A DNA stretch of 64,000 nt, from positions 32,375-96,374 of the forward strand of contig NZ_JACARO010000090.1 of assembly GCF_013386585.1 (NCBI RefSeq). The letters run 5' to 3'. The position numbers were made by a program, and so were the translations under genes. Under the pieces are notes generated by a model, which saw only the letters and a program-made list of their open reading frames with translations, did no database searches and was not told the origin of the DNA. Positions 27,713-35,623 of the stretch are shown here, in pieces; within the stretch, counting starts at the first letter, position 1, and every line of letters starts with the position of its first letter. This stretch comes from Pseudomonas sp. P7548 (lineage in GTDB: Bacteria; Pseudomonadota; Gammaproteobacteria; Pseudomonadales; Pseudomonadaceae).

Positions 27713-27790
27713 GGCTGCACTGAAAACTGTCCTTACAATCCCTGCATCGCCCGCCAGTTCCAGGCAGGCGTTCCTCTTCAGGAGACTCCG

Positions 27791-29011
27791 ATGTCCGTTG
27801 AGCAAGCCCCGGTGCAACGTGCCGATTTCGACCAGGTCATGGTGCCTAACTACGCACCTGCCGCCTTCATCCCCGTGCGTGGCGAAGGTTCTCGTGTATG
27901 GGACCAGGCGGGGCGCGAGCTGATCGACTTTGCCGGCGGCATCGCGGTCAACGTGTTGGGCCACGCCCATCCGGCGCTGGTCGGCGCGCTGACCGAACAG
28001 GCCAACAAGCTGTGGCACGTCTCCAACGTCTTCACCAATGAGCCGGCCCTGCGCCTGGCCCACAAGCTGATCGACGCCACCTTTGCCGAGCGCGTGTTCT
28101 TCTGCAACTCCGGCGCCGAGGCCAACGAGGCCGCGTTCAAGCTGGCCCGTCGCGTTGCGTTCGACCGCTTCGGTACCGAGAAGTACGAGATCATCGCCGC
28201 GCTGAACAGCTTCCACGGCCGTACCCTGTTCACCGTCAACGTCGGTGGCCAGTCCAAGTACTCCGATGGTTTCGGCCCTAAAATCACCGGCATCACCCAC
28301 GTTCCTTATAACGACCTGGCGGCGCTCAAAGCCGCTGTGTCGGACAAGACCTGCGCCGTGGTGCTGGAGCCGATCCAGGGCGAAGGCGGCGTGCTGCCGG
28401 CCGAACTGGCTTACCTGCAAGGCGCCCGTGAACTGTGTGATGCCAACAACGCGCTGCTGGTGTTCGACGAAGTGCAGACCGGCATGGGCCGCAGCGGCCA
28501 CCTGTTCGCCTACCAGCATTACGGCGTAGTGCCAGACATCCTCACCAGCGCCAAGAGCCTGGGCGGCGGTTTCCCGATTGCGGCCATGCTCACCCGTGAA
28601 GACCTGGCCAAGCACCTGGTGGTCGGCACCCACGGCACCACCTACGGCGGCAACCCGCTGGCGTGCGCGGTGGCAGAAGCGGTGATCGACGTGATCAACA
28701 CCCCTGAGGTATTGGCCGGCGTGAACGCCAAGCACGACCTGTTCAAGGCGCGCCTGGAACAGATCGGCAAGCAATACGGCATCTTCACCGAAGTGCGCGG
28801 CATGGGCCTGCTGCTCGGTTGCGTGCTGAGCGATGCGTACAAGGGCAAGGCCAAGGACGTGTTCAACGCGGCCGAGAAAGAAAACCTGATGATCCTGCAA
28901 GCCGGCCCGGACGTGGTGCGTTTTGCACCAAGCCTGGTGGTGGAAGAGGCGGACATCAAGGAAGGCCTGGACCGTTTTGAACGTGCTGTAAAAGCGCTGA
29001 CGCAAGCTTGA
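27791..29011 (+). CDS. aruC: succinylornithine/acetylornithine aminotransferase
   Basis: A 406-residue class III PLP aminotransferase. It acts in the arginine succinyltransferase pathway (N2-succinylornithine to succinylglutamate semialdehyde) and can also serve as acetylornithine aminotransferase. The PLP lysine is Lys255 in LTSAKSLGGGFPI, with the cofactor Asp in LLVFDEVQTGMGRSG and the phosphate site CNSGAEANEAAFK. It is first in the aru operon and separated from aruF by about 180 bases holding a repeat. An AGGAGA ribosome site precedes the ATG. Confidence 0.95.
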   Translation: MSVEQAPVQRADFDQVMVPNYAPAAFIPVRGEGSRVWDQAGRELIDFAGGIAVNVLGHAHPALVGALTEQANKLWHVSNVFTNEPALRLAHKLIDATFAERVFFCNSGAEANEAAFKLARRVAFDRFGTEKYEIIAALNSFHGRTLFTVNVGGQSKYSDGFGPKITGITHVPYNDLAALKAAVSDKTCAVVLEPIQGEGGVLPAELAYLQGARELCDANNALLVFDEVQTGMGRSGHLFAYQHYGVVPDILTSAKSLGGGFPIAAMLTREDLAKHLVVGTHGTTYGGNPLACAVAEAVIDVINTPEVLAGVNAKHDLFKARLEQIGKQYGIFTEVRGMGLLLGCVLSDAYKGKAKDVFNAAEKENLMILQAGPDVVRFAPSLVVEEADIKEGLDRFERAVKALTQA

Positions 29012-29076
29012 TACACCGTTTGGCGTCCGAACGATCGGGCGCCGAACACACATTCAAAAGGCCGGACTGGATCAAA

Positions 29077-29133
29077 TGTGGGAGCCGCTTGTGTGGCGAG
29101 GGAGCAAGCTCCCTCGCCACACAAGCCCGCTCC
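29077..29133. repeat. REP-like inverted repeat between aruC and aruF
   Basis: The arms GCTTGTGTGGCGAGGGAGC and GCTCCCTCGCCACACAAGC form a perfect 19-base stem with almost no loop. The outer ends TGTGGGAGC and GCTCC resemble REP elements. The inner TGGCGAGGGAGC core is a third class in this window. Inside the operon it may act as an mRNA processing or stability element. Confidence 0.8.
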
Positions 29134-29192
29134 GAATCAGAATCTGTCCGGCATTTTTTCCTCTGCAAGTTTTCGAGTTAAGGAGTGACACC

Positions 29193-30212
29193 ATGCTGGT
29201 GATGCGCCCCGCGCAAATGGCTGATCTGGGCGAGGTACAGCGTCTGGCTGCGGACAGCCCGATTGGTGTCACCTCCTTGCCGGACGATGTGGAACGCCTC
29301 AGCGACAAGATCGCCGCCAGCGAAGCGTCCTTCGCGGCCGAGGTGAGTTTCAACGGTGAAGAAAGCTATTTCTTCGTGCTCGAAGACACCGAGAGCGGCA
29401 AGCTCGCCGGCTGCTCGGCCATCGTCGCTTCGGCCGGTTATTCCGAGCCGTTCTACAGCTTTCGTAATGAGACCTTCGTGCACGCCTCCCGCGAGCTGAA
29501 GATCCACAACAAGATCCACGTGCTTTCCCAATGCCACGACCTCACCGGCAACAGCCTGCTCACCAGTTTCTACGTGGTGCCCGAGCTGGTCGGTTCGCCG
29601 TGGTCGGAACTCAATTCCCGTGGCCGCCTGCTGTTCGTCGCCAGCCACCCCGAGCGCTTTGCCGACTCGGTGGTGACCGAGATCGTCGGCTACAGCGACG
29701 AGAACGGTGACTCGCCGTTCTGGGACGCCATCGGCCGCAATTTCTTCGACCTCAACTACGCCGCCGCCGAGCGCCTGTGTGGGCTGAAAAGCCGTACCTT
29801 CCTCGCCGAGCTGATGCCGCATTACCCGATCTACGTGCCGCTGCTGCCGGACGAAGCCCAGGAAGCCATGGGCCAGGTGCACCCGCGTGCGCAGATCACC
29901 TTCGACATCCTGATGCGCGAAGGCTTCGAGACCGACCACTACATCGACATCTTCGACGGTGGCCCGACATTGCACGCACGGGTCTCGGGCATTCGCTCCA
30001 TCGCTCAGAGCCGCGTGGTGCCGGTGAAGATCGGCGAGATGGTCAAGGGTGCCGGCCGCCAGTACCTGGTGAGCAACGGGCAGTTGCAGGATTACCGCGC
30101 GGTGATGCTGGAGCTGGACTACGCGCCGGGCAAGCCAGTGACCCTGGACCTGGCCGCCGCCGAGGCCCTGGGTGTTGGCGAAGGCGCGAGTGTGCGCCTG
30201 GTCGCGGTTTAA
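29193..30212 (+). CDS. aruF: arginine/ornithine N-succinyltransferase subunit alpha
   Basis: A 339-residue AstA-family acyltransferase that transfers succinyl from succinyl-CoA to arginine or ornithine. In pseudomonads it forms a heteromer with AruG. It starts MLVMRPAQMADLGEV and shows the family blocks CHDLTGNSLLTSFYV and FLAELMPHYPIYVPLLP. An AAGGAG site lies nine bases before ATG 29193. The in-frame stretch upstream of this start is REP sequence and not coding. aruF and aruG are clearly homologous along their length, a gene duplication. Confidence 0.95.
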   Translation: MLVMRPAQMADLGEVQRLAADSPIGVTSLPDDVERLSDKIAASEASFAAEVSFNGEESYFFVLEDTESGKLAGCSAIVASAGYSEPFYSFRNETFVHASRELKIHNKIHVLSQCHDLTGNSLLTSFYVVPELVGSPWSELNSRGRLLFVASHPERFADSVVTEIVGYSDENGDSPFWDAIGRNFFDLNYAAAERLCGLKSRTFLAELMPHYPIYVPLLPDEAQEAMGQVHPRAQITFDILMREGFETDHYIDIFDGGPTLHARVSGIRSIAQSRVVPVKIGEMVKGAGRQYLVSNGQLQDYRAVMLELDYAPGKPVTLDLAAAEALGVGEGASVRLVAV

Positions 30213-30265
30213 AGAATTGAGTGTCGCGGGTGGCTGCCAGGCAGCGGCCCGTCTGAGGAGATAGC

Positions 30266-31291
30266 ATGATCGTTCGTCCCGTACGCAGCAGCGATTTACC
30301 GGCCCTGATTGATCTGGCGCGCAGCACTGGCACCGGCCTCACCACCTTGCCGGCCAACGAAGAGCGCCTGACACACCGGGTTGGCTGGGCGGAAAAAACC
30401 TTTCGCGGCGACGCCGGGCGTGGCGATGCCGACTACCTGTTCGTGCTGGAAAACGACGAAGGCCGCGTAGTGGGCATTTCCGCCATCGCCGGTGCCGTCG
30501 GCCTGCGTGAGCCCTGGTACAACTTCCGGGTGGGCCTGACCGTCAGCGCCTCCCAGGAACTGAATATCTACCGCGAGATTCCGACGCTGTTTTTGGCCAA
30601 CGACCTCACCGGCAACTCCGAGCTGTGTTCGTTGTTCCTGCACGCCGATTACCGCACCGGCCTCAACGGCCGCATGCTGGCCAAGGCACGCCTGCTGTTC
30701 ATCGCCGAATTCCCGCAGCTGTTTGGCAACAAGATCATCGCCGAGATGCGCGGTGTGTCCAACGACGCGGGGCGTTCACCGTTCTGGGAAAGCTTGGGCC
30801 GTCACTTCTTCAAGATGGAGTTCAGCCAGGCCGACTACCTCACCGGTGTGGGCAACAAGGCGTTTATCGCCGAGTTGATGCCGAAGTTTCCGCTGTACAG
30901 CTGCTTCCTGTCCGAAGACGCGCGCAACGTGATCGGCAAGGTGCATCCGGACACCGAGCCGGCGCTGAGCATGCTCAAGAGCGAAGGTTTCAGCTACCAG
31001 GGCTATGTCGATATCTTCGACGCCGGCCCGGCCGTGGAGTGTGAAACCACCAAGATCCGTGCGGTGCGCGACAGCCAGTCGCTGGTGTTGGCCATCGGCA
31101 CGCCGGGGGATGACGCCACGCCGTTCCTCATCCACAACCGCAAACGCGAAGAGTGCCGTATTACCGCCGCACCGGCCCGCCTGGCAGCGGGCACTTTGGT
31201 GGTCGATCCGCTGACCGCCAAGCGCCTGCAACTGGTGGTGGGTGATCAAGTGCGTGCCGTACCGTTGTCCGCTGCTCGGGAGTCCAAGTAA
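30266..31291 (+). CDS. aruG: arginine N-succinyltransferase subunit beta
   Basis: A 341-residue partner of AruF with the same fold. Conserved blocks include ANDLTGNSELCSLFL and FIAELMPKFPLYSCFLS. It catalyses the first committed step of the AST pathway together with AruF. GAGGAG lies just before the ATG. Its TAA stop overlaps the aruD ATG by one base (TAATG), implying coupled translation. Confidence 0.95.
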   Translation: MIVRPVRSSDLPALIDLARSTGTGLTTLPANEERLTHRVGWAEKTFRGDAGRGDADYLFVLENDEGRVVGISAIAGAVGLREPWYNFRVGLTVSASQELNIYREIPTLFLANDLTGNSELCSLFLHADYRTGLNGRMLAKARLLFIAEFPQLFGNKIIAEMRGVSNDAGRSPFWESLGRHFFKMEFSQADYLTGVGNKAFIAELMPKFPLYSCFLSEDARNVIGKVHPDTEPALSMLKSEGFSYQGYVDIFDAGPAVECETTKIRAVRDSQSLVLAIGTPGDDATPFLIHNRKREECRITAAPARLAAGTLVVDPLTAKRLQLVVGDQVRAVPLSAARESK

Positions 31292-32757
31292 TGAATTCGC
31301 TGTATATCGCAGGTAGCTGGCTGGCTGGCCAGGGTGAACTGTTCGAATCGCGCAACCCGGTGACCCAGCAGGTGCTGTGGGCGGGCAATGGCGCCACGGC
31401 CGAGCAGGTTGAATCCGCCGTGCAGGCCGCGCGCCAGGCATTCCCGGCCTGGGCCAGGCGCCCGTTGGAAGAACGCATCAGTGTGCTGGAAACCTTCGCT
31501 GCTACCCTGAAACAACGCGCCGATGAAATCGCCCATTGCATCGGTGAAGAGACCGGCAAGCCGCTGTGGGAGTCGGCCACCGAAGTCACCAGCATGGCCA
31601 ACAAGATCGCCATCTCGGTGCAAAGCTACCGCGAGCGTACCGGCGAGAAGAGCGGCCCCCTGGCCGACGCCACTGCCGTATTGCGCCACAAGCCCCACGG
31701 CGTGGTGGCGGTGTTTGGCCCCTACAACTTCCCGGGTCACTTGCCCAACGGGCACATCGTGCCGGCGTTGCTGGCGGGTAACACCGTGCTGTTCAAGCCC
31801 AGCGAGCTGACCCCCAAGGTTGCCGAACTGACCGTGCAATGCTGGATCGAAGCCGGTTTGCCAGCGGGTGTGTTGAACCTGCTGCAGGGCGCGCGGGAAA
31901 CCGGTATCGCCCTGGCGGCCAACCCGGGTATCGACGGGTTGTTCTTCACCGGTTCCAGCCGTACCGGCAACCATCTGCACCAGCAGTTCTCGGGGCGTCC
32001 GGACAAGATCCTGGCCCTGGAGATGGGCGGCAACAACCCGCTGGTGGTGGATGAAGTGGCTGACGTGGATGCGGCGGTCTATACCATCATCCAGTCGGCG
32101 TTCATCTCGGCAGGCCAGCGTTGCACCTGTGCGCGCCGCCTGCTGGTGCCGGAAGGCGCGTGGGGCGATGCGCTGCTGGCGCGCCTGGTGGCGGTCAGCT
32201 CGACCATTGCAGTGGGCTCGTTTGACCAGCAACCCGCGCCGTTCATGGGCTCGGTGATTTCCCTCGCGGCAGCCAAGGCACTGATGGAAGCCCAGGAATT
32301 GATGTTGGCCAACGGCGCGGTCGCGTTGCTGGAAATGACCCAGCCCCAGGATCAGGCGGCGTTGCTGACCCCAGGCATCATTGACGTGACCGGCGTGACC
32401 GAGCGTGAAGACGAAGAGCTGTTCGGCCCGCTGCTGCAAGTGATCCGCTACACGGGTTTCGAAGCGGCGATTGCCGAGGCCAACAACACGCAATACGGCC
32501 TGGCGGCGGGCTTGTTGTCGGACTCCGAGGCGCGCTACCAGCAGTTCTGGCTGGAAAGCCGGGCGGGGATCGTCAACTGGAACAAACAGCTGACCGGCGC
32601 CGCCAGTACCGCGCCGTTTGGTGGGGTAGGGGCCTCGGGCAACCACCGCGCCAGTGCGTATTACGCGGCGGATTATTGCGCGTACCCGGTGGCGTCGTTA
32701 GAAACCCCAACCTTGGCGGTGCCAGCAACCCTGACCCCTGGCATTACGCTGATCTAA
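31291..32757 (+). CDS. aruD: succinylglutamate semialdehyde dehydrogenase
   Basis: A 488-residue NAD-dependent aldehyde dehydrogenase (AstD). It oxidises N-succinylglutamate semialdehyde to N-succinylglutamate. The catalytic Cys is in SAGQRCTCARRLL, the general-base Glu in LALEMGGNNPLVV, and the NAD region in VAVFGPYNFPGH and FTGSSRTG. Length and motifs are complete. It overlaps aruG by one base. Confidence 0.95.
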   Translation: MNSLYIAGSWLAGQGELFESRNPVTQQVLWAGNGATAEQVESAVQAARQAFPAWARRPLEERISVLETFAATLKQRADEIAHCIGEETGKPLWESATEVTSMANKIAISVQSYRERTGEKSGPLADATAVLRHKPHGVVAVFGPYNFPGHLPNGHIVPALLAGNTVLFKPSELTPKVAELTVQCWIEAGLPAGVLNLLQGARETGIALAANPGIDGLFFTGSSRTGNHLHQQFSGRPDKILALEMGGNNPLVVDEVADVDAAVYTIIQSAFISAGQRCTCARRLLVPEGAWGDALLARLVAVSSTIAVGSFDQQPAPFMGSVISLAAAKALMEAQELMLANGAVALLEMTQPQDQAALLTPGIIDVTGVTEREDEELFGPLLQVIRYTGFEAAIAEANNTQYGLAAGLLSDSEARYQQFWLESRAGIVNWNKQLTGAASTAPFGGVGASGNHRASAYYAADYCAYPVASLETPTLAVPATLTPGITLI

Positions 32758-32773
32758 AGGTGGGGCTGATTTG

Positions 32774-32860
32774 TGTGGGAGCAGGCTTGCCTGCGATTGC
32801 ATCACCCTGGTCCAACTGACGGACCGAGGTGTCTGCATCGCCGGCAAGCCAGCTCCTACA
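32774..32860. repeat. diverged REP doublet
   Basis: TGTGGGAGCAGGCTTGCCTG and an imperfect inverted partner GCCGGCAAGCCAGCTCCTACA flank a spacer of about 45 bases, between aruD and aruB. Both arms differ from the consensus cores, so this looks like an old element. Confidence 0.8.
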
Positions 32861-32947
32861 GTTGATTGGGTTTACAGATAGAGAGTTGCGGTGATTTAAG
32901 CGTCGCAGCTGATGCCTATAAAAACAGATGTTCGTGGAGCCTCGCCG

Positions 32948-34294
32948 ATGAAATCCTATGAAGTCAATTTTGACGGTCTAGTGGGGCCGACCCATAACTA
33001 TGGCGGTTTGTCCTTCGGCAACGTCGCGTCCCAGAGCAACAGCCAGCAGCATTCCAACCCCAAGGAAGCGGCGTTGCAGGGCCTGCAGAAAATGAAAGCC
33101 CTGATGGACATGGGCTTTGTGCAAGGCGTATTGGCGCCCCAGGAACGTCCTGATGTGGCCGCCTTGCGCAGCCTCGGTTTCAGCGGCAGCGACGCCCAGG
33201 TGATCCAGCAGGCCGCCAAGCAAGCCATGCCGCTGCTGGTGGCGAGCTGCTCGGCGTCGAGCATGTGGGTGGCCAACGCCGCCACGGTCAGCCCGAGCGC
33301 CGACACCTTTGACGGCCGCGTGCATTTCACCGCCGCCAACCTCAACTGCAAATACCACCGCAGCATCGAGCACCCGACCACCAGCCGCGTGCTGGGCGCG
33401 ATGTTCGCCGATGGGAAGCACTTCGCCCATCACGCCGCCTTGCCGGCCGTGGCGCAGTTTGGTGACGAAGGCGCCGCCAACCACACGCGTTTCTGCCGTG
33501 AGTACGGCGAGGCGGGCGTTGAGTTTTTCGTGTTCGGCCGCAGTGCGTTCGATCCGCGCTACCCGGCGCCGCAGAAGTACCCGGCGCGCCAGACCCTTGA
33601 AGCGTCCCAGGCCGTTGCACGCCTGCACGGGCTCAAGGACGACGGCGTGGTCTACGCCCAGCAGAACCCGGCGGTGATCGATGCCGGCGTGTTCCACAAC
33701 GACGTGATCGCGGTGGGCAACGGCGAAGTGCTGTTCTATCACGAGGACGCGTTCCTCAATACCGAACAGATGCTGGGCGAACTGCACGCCAAGTTGGGCA
33801 AGCTGGGCGGCAACTTCCAGTCCGTTTGCGTGCCGCGCGCCCAGGTCAGCGTCGAGGACGCCGTGCGTTCGTACCTGTTCAACAGCCAGTTGCTCAGCCG
33901 TGCCGACGGCTCGATGCTGTTGATCGTGCCGGAAGAATGCCGCGCCAACGAGCGCGTCTGGCAGTACTTGCAGGGCCTGACCGCTTCCGGTGGGCTGATC
34001 CGCGAAGTGAAGGTGTTCGACCTCAAGCAAAGCATGCAGAACGGCGGCGGCCCGGCGTGCCTGCGCTTGCGCGTGGCGTTGAATGAAACGGAACTGGCGG
34101 CGGTGAATCCAGGCGTTATCATGACGGCGCCATTGTACGAAACACTGACCCAGTGGGTAGGCAAGCATTACCGTGACAGCCTGCGCGAAAGCGACCTGGC
34201 TGACCCGCAGTTACTGCTTGAATGCCGGACGGCACTGGATGAACTGACGCAAATCCTTAAACTGGGCTCGGTTTATCCTTTCCAGATCAATTAA
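32948..34294 (+). CDS. aruB: N-succinylarginine dihydrolase
   Basis: A 448-residue AstB enzyme. It hydrolyses N2-succinylarginine to N2-succinylornithine, CO2 and two ammonia. It starts MKSYEVNFDGLVGPTHNYGGLS, the family's hallmark N-terminus of the pentein fold, and includes HNDVIAVGNGEVLFYHE with the active-site His and GGGPACLRLRV with the catalytic Cys. The start at 32948 was preferred over an in-frame ATG at 32912 because the conserved N-terminus begins there. Confidence 0.95.
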   Translation: MKSYEVNFDGLVGPTHNYGGLSFGNVASQSNSQQHSNPKEAALQGLQKMKALMDMGFVQGVLAPQERPDVAALRSLGFSGSDAQVIQQAAKQAMPLLVASCSASSMWVANAATVSPSADTFDGRVHFTAANLNCKYHRSIEHPTTSRVLGAMFADGKHFAHHAALPAVAQFGDEGAANHTRFCREYGEAGVEFFVFGRSAFDPRYPAPQKYPARQTLEASQAVARLHGLKDDGVVYAQQNPAVIDAGVFHNDVIAVGNGEVLFYHEDAFLNTEQMLGELHAKLGKLGGNFQSVCVPRAQVSVEDAVRSYLFNSQLLSRADGSMLLIVPEECRANERVWQYLQGLTASGGLIREVKVFDLKQSMQNGGGPACLRLRVALNETELAAVNPGVIMTAPLYETLTQWVGKHYRDSLRESDLADPQLLLECRTALDELTQILKLGSVYPFQIN

Positions 34295-34319
34295 CGCCAT
34301 ACGGCTGAGAACTATAGTT

Positions 34320-34607
34320 ATGACCACCGACACCCTGAAGCTGATCCTTGAAGACACCGACGGCACCCAGCTGGAAACTTCCTGCACCCGCGTCGCCGTG
34401 GTGTGGCAGGGCAAGGAGATCTGGATCCAGCACGACGGCCGTGGCCAACTGCTGATCGGCGTGGACGTGGAAGAAGGCGACGCCGAGTACGCCAACCTGC
34501 TGATGCGCCCGCTGGCCACCAACCTGATGAGCCTGCAACTGGAAATGGAACCGGCCGACGTTGAAGGTGACGACGATCACGTCCACGGTCCAGGCTGCAA
34601 CCACTAA
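34320..34607 (+). CDS. conserved small protein of the aru operon (PA0900-like)
   Basis: A 95-residue acidic protein of unknown function. The body (LILEDTDGTQLETSCTRVAVVWQGKEIWIQ) looks beta-rich. The C-terminus DDDHVHGPGCNH is rich in His, Asp and a Cys and could bind a metal. A small gene lies at the same place between aruB and aruE in P. aeruginosa (PA0900), so it probably belongs to the operon. No signal peptide or membrane segment. It lies 25 bases after aruB and 11 before aruE. Confidence 0.75.
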   Translation: MTTDTLKLILEDTDGTQLETSCTRVAVVWQGKEIWIQHDGRGQLLIGVDVEEGDAEYANLLMRPLATNLMSLQLEMEPADVEGDDDHVHGPGCNH

Positions 34608-34618
34608 GGAAGCTGCTT

Positions 34619-35623
34619 ATGCTCGCCCTCGGCAAACTGCTTGAACTGACCCTCGCCGGTCGTGAACCGGCGCAAAAAATTCAACTGACTGTCGACGGCG
34701 TGCAGATGCGCTGGCTCAGCGAGGGCGCGCTTGAAGTACGCCCGCCGCAGGGCCGCGACAACGGCAGCGACCTGCTGCTGTCGTCTGGCATCCATGGCAA
34801 CGAAACCGCGCCGATCGAACTGCTCGACCGCCTGTTGCATGGCATTGCCCGTGGGGAGATCAAGCCCCGCAACCGCATCCTGTTCCTGTTCGGCAACCCC
34901 GAGGCCATGCGTCGCGGCGAGCGTTACCTGGAACTGGACGTCAACCGGCTGTTCAACGGCCGTCACGAACAAAACATCGGCCCGGAGGCCATGCGCGCCG
35001 CCGAGCTGGAGCAACTGGCCCGCACCTTCTTCAGCCTGCCGGGCCGTTCGCGCCTGCATTACGACCTGCACACGGCGATTCGTGGTTCGAAGATCGAACA
35101 GTTTGCGCTGTACCCGTGGAAGGACGGGCGCCAGCATTCACGCCGCGAACTGGAACGCCTGCGTGCCGCCGGCATGGAAGCGGTGTTGTTGCAGAACAAG
35201 ACCTCGATCACCTTTACCGCATTCACCTACGAGCAACTGGAGGCCGAAGCCTTCACCCTGGAATTGGGCAAGGCGCGGCCGTTCGGGCAGAACCAGGGCG
35301 TGGACGTGTCCCGCCTGGAAACCCGCTTGAAGCAGATCATCGAAGGCACCGAACCTGAGGTGTCCAGCCTGGATGGCCTGCAACTGTTTGCCGTGTCCCG
35401 TGAAGTCATCAAGCACAGCGATGCTTTCCTGATGCACTTGCCGGCGGATGTGGAAAACTTCTCTCCGCTGGCCAAGGGGTATCTGCTGGCGGAGGACGTG
35501 GCCAAGACCCGCTGGGTGATCGAGGAGGAAGGCGCGCGGATCATCTTCCCCAACCCGAAGGTCAAGAATGGCCTGCGGGCAGGGATTCTGATTGTGCCTT
35601 GCTCGGATGCGGCGCTGGGCTAG
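34619..35623 (+). CDS. aruE: succinylglutamate desuccinylase
   Basis: A 334-residue zinc enzyme (AstE) that performs the last step of the AST pathway, N-succinylglutamate to glutamate and succinate. Zinc ligands are seen in SSGIHGNETAPIELLD (His, Glu) and in LHYDLHTAIRGS (His); the catalytic Glu lies near FTLELGKARPFGQN. It ends the aru operon. Its stop overlaps the 3' end of the convergent RTX/M91 gene by four bases. Confidence 0.95.
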   Translation: MLALGKLLELTLAGREPAQKIQLTVDGVQMRWLSEGALEVRPPQGRDNGSDLLLSSGIHGNETAPIELLDRLLHGIARGEIKPRNRILFLFGNPEAMRRGERYLELDVNRLFNGRHEQNIGPEAMRAAELEQLARTFFSLPGRSRLHYDLHTAIRGSKIEQFALYPWKDGRQHSRRELERLRAAGMEAVLLQNKTSITFTAFTYEQLEAEAFTLELGKARPFGQNQGVDVSRLETRLKQIIEGTEPEVSSLDGLQLFAVSREVIKHSDAFLMHLPADVENFSPLAKGYLLAEDVAKTRWVIEEEGARIIFPNPKVKNGLRAGILIVPCSDAALG

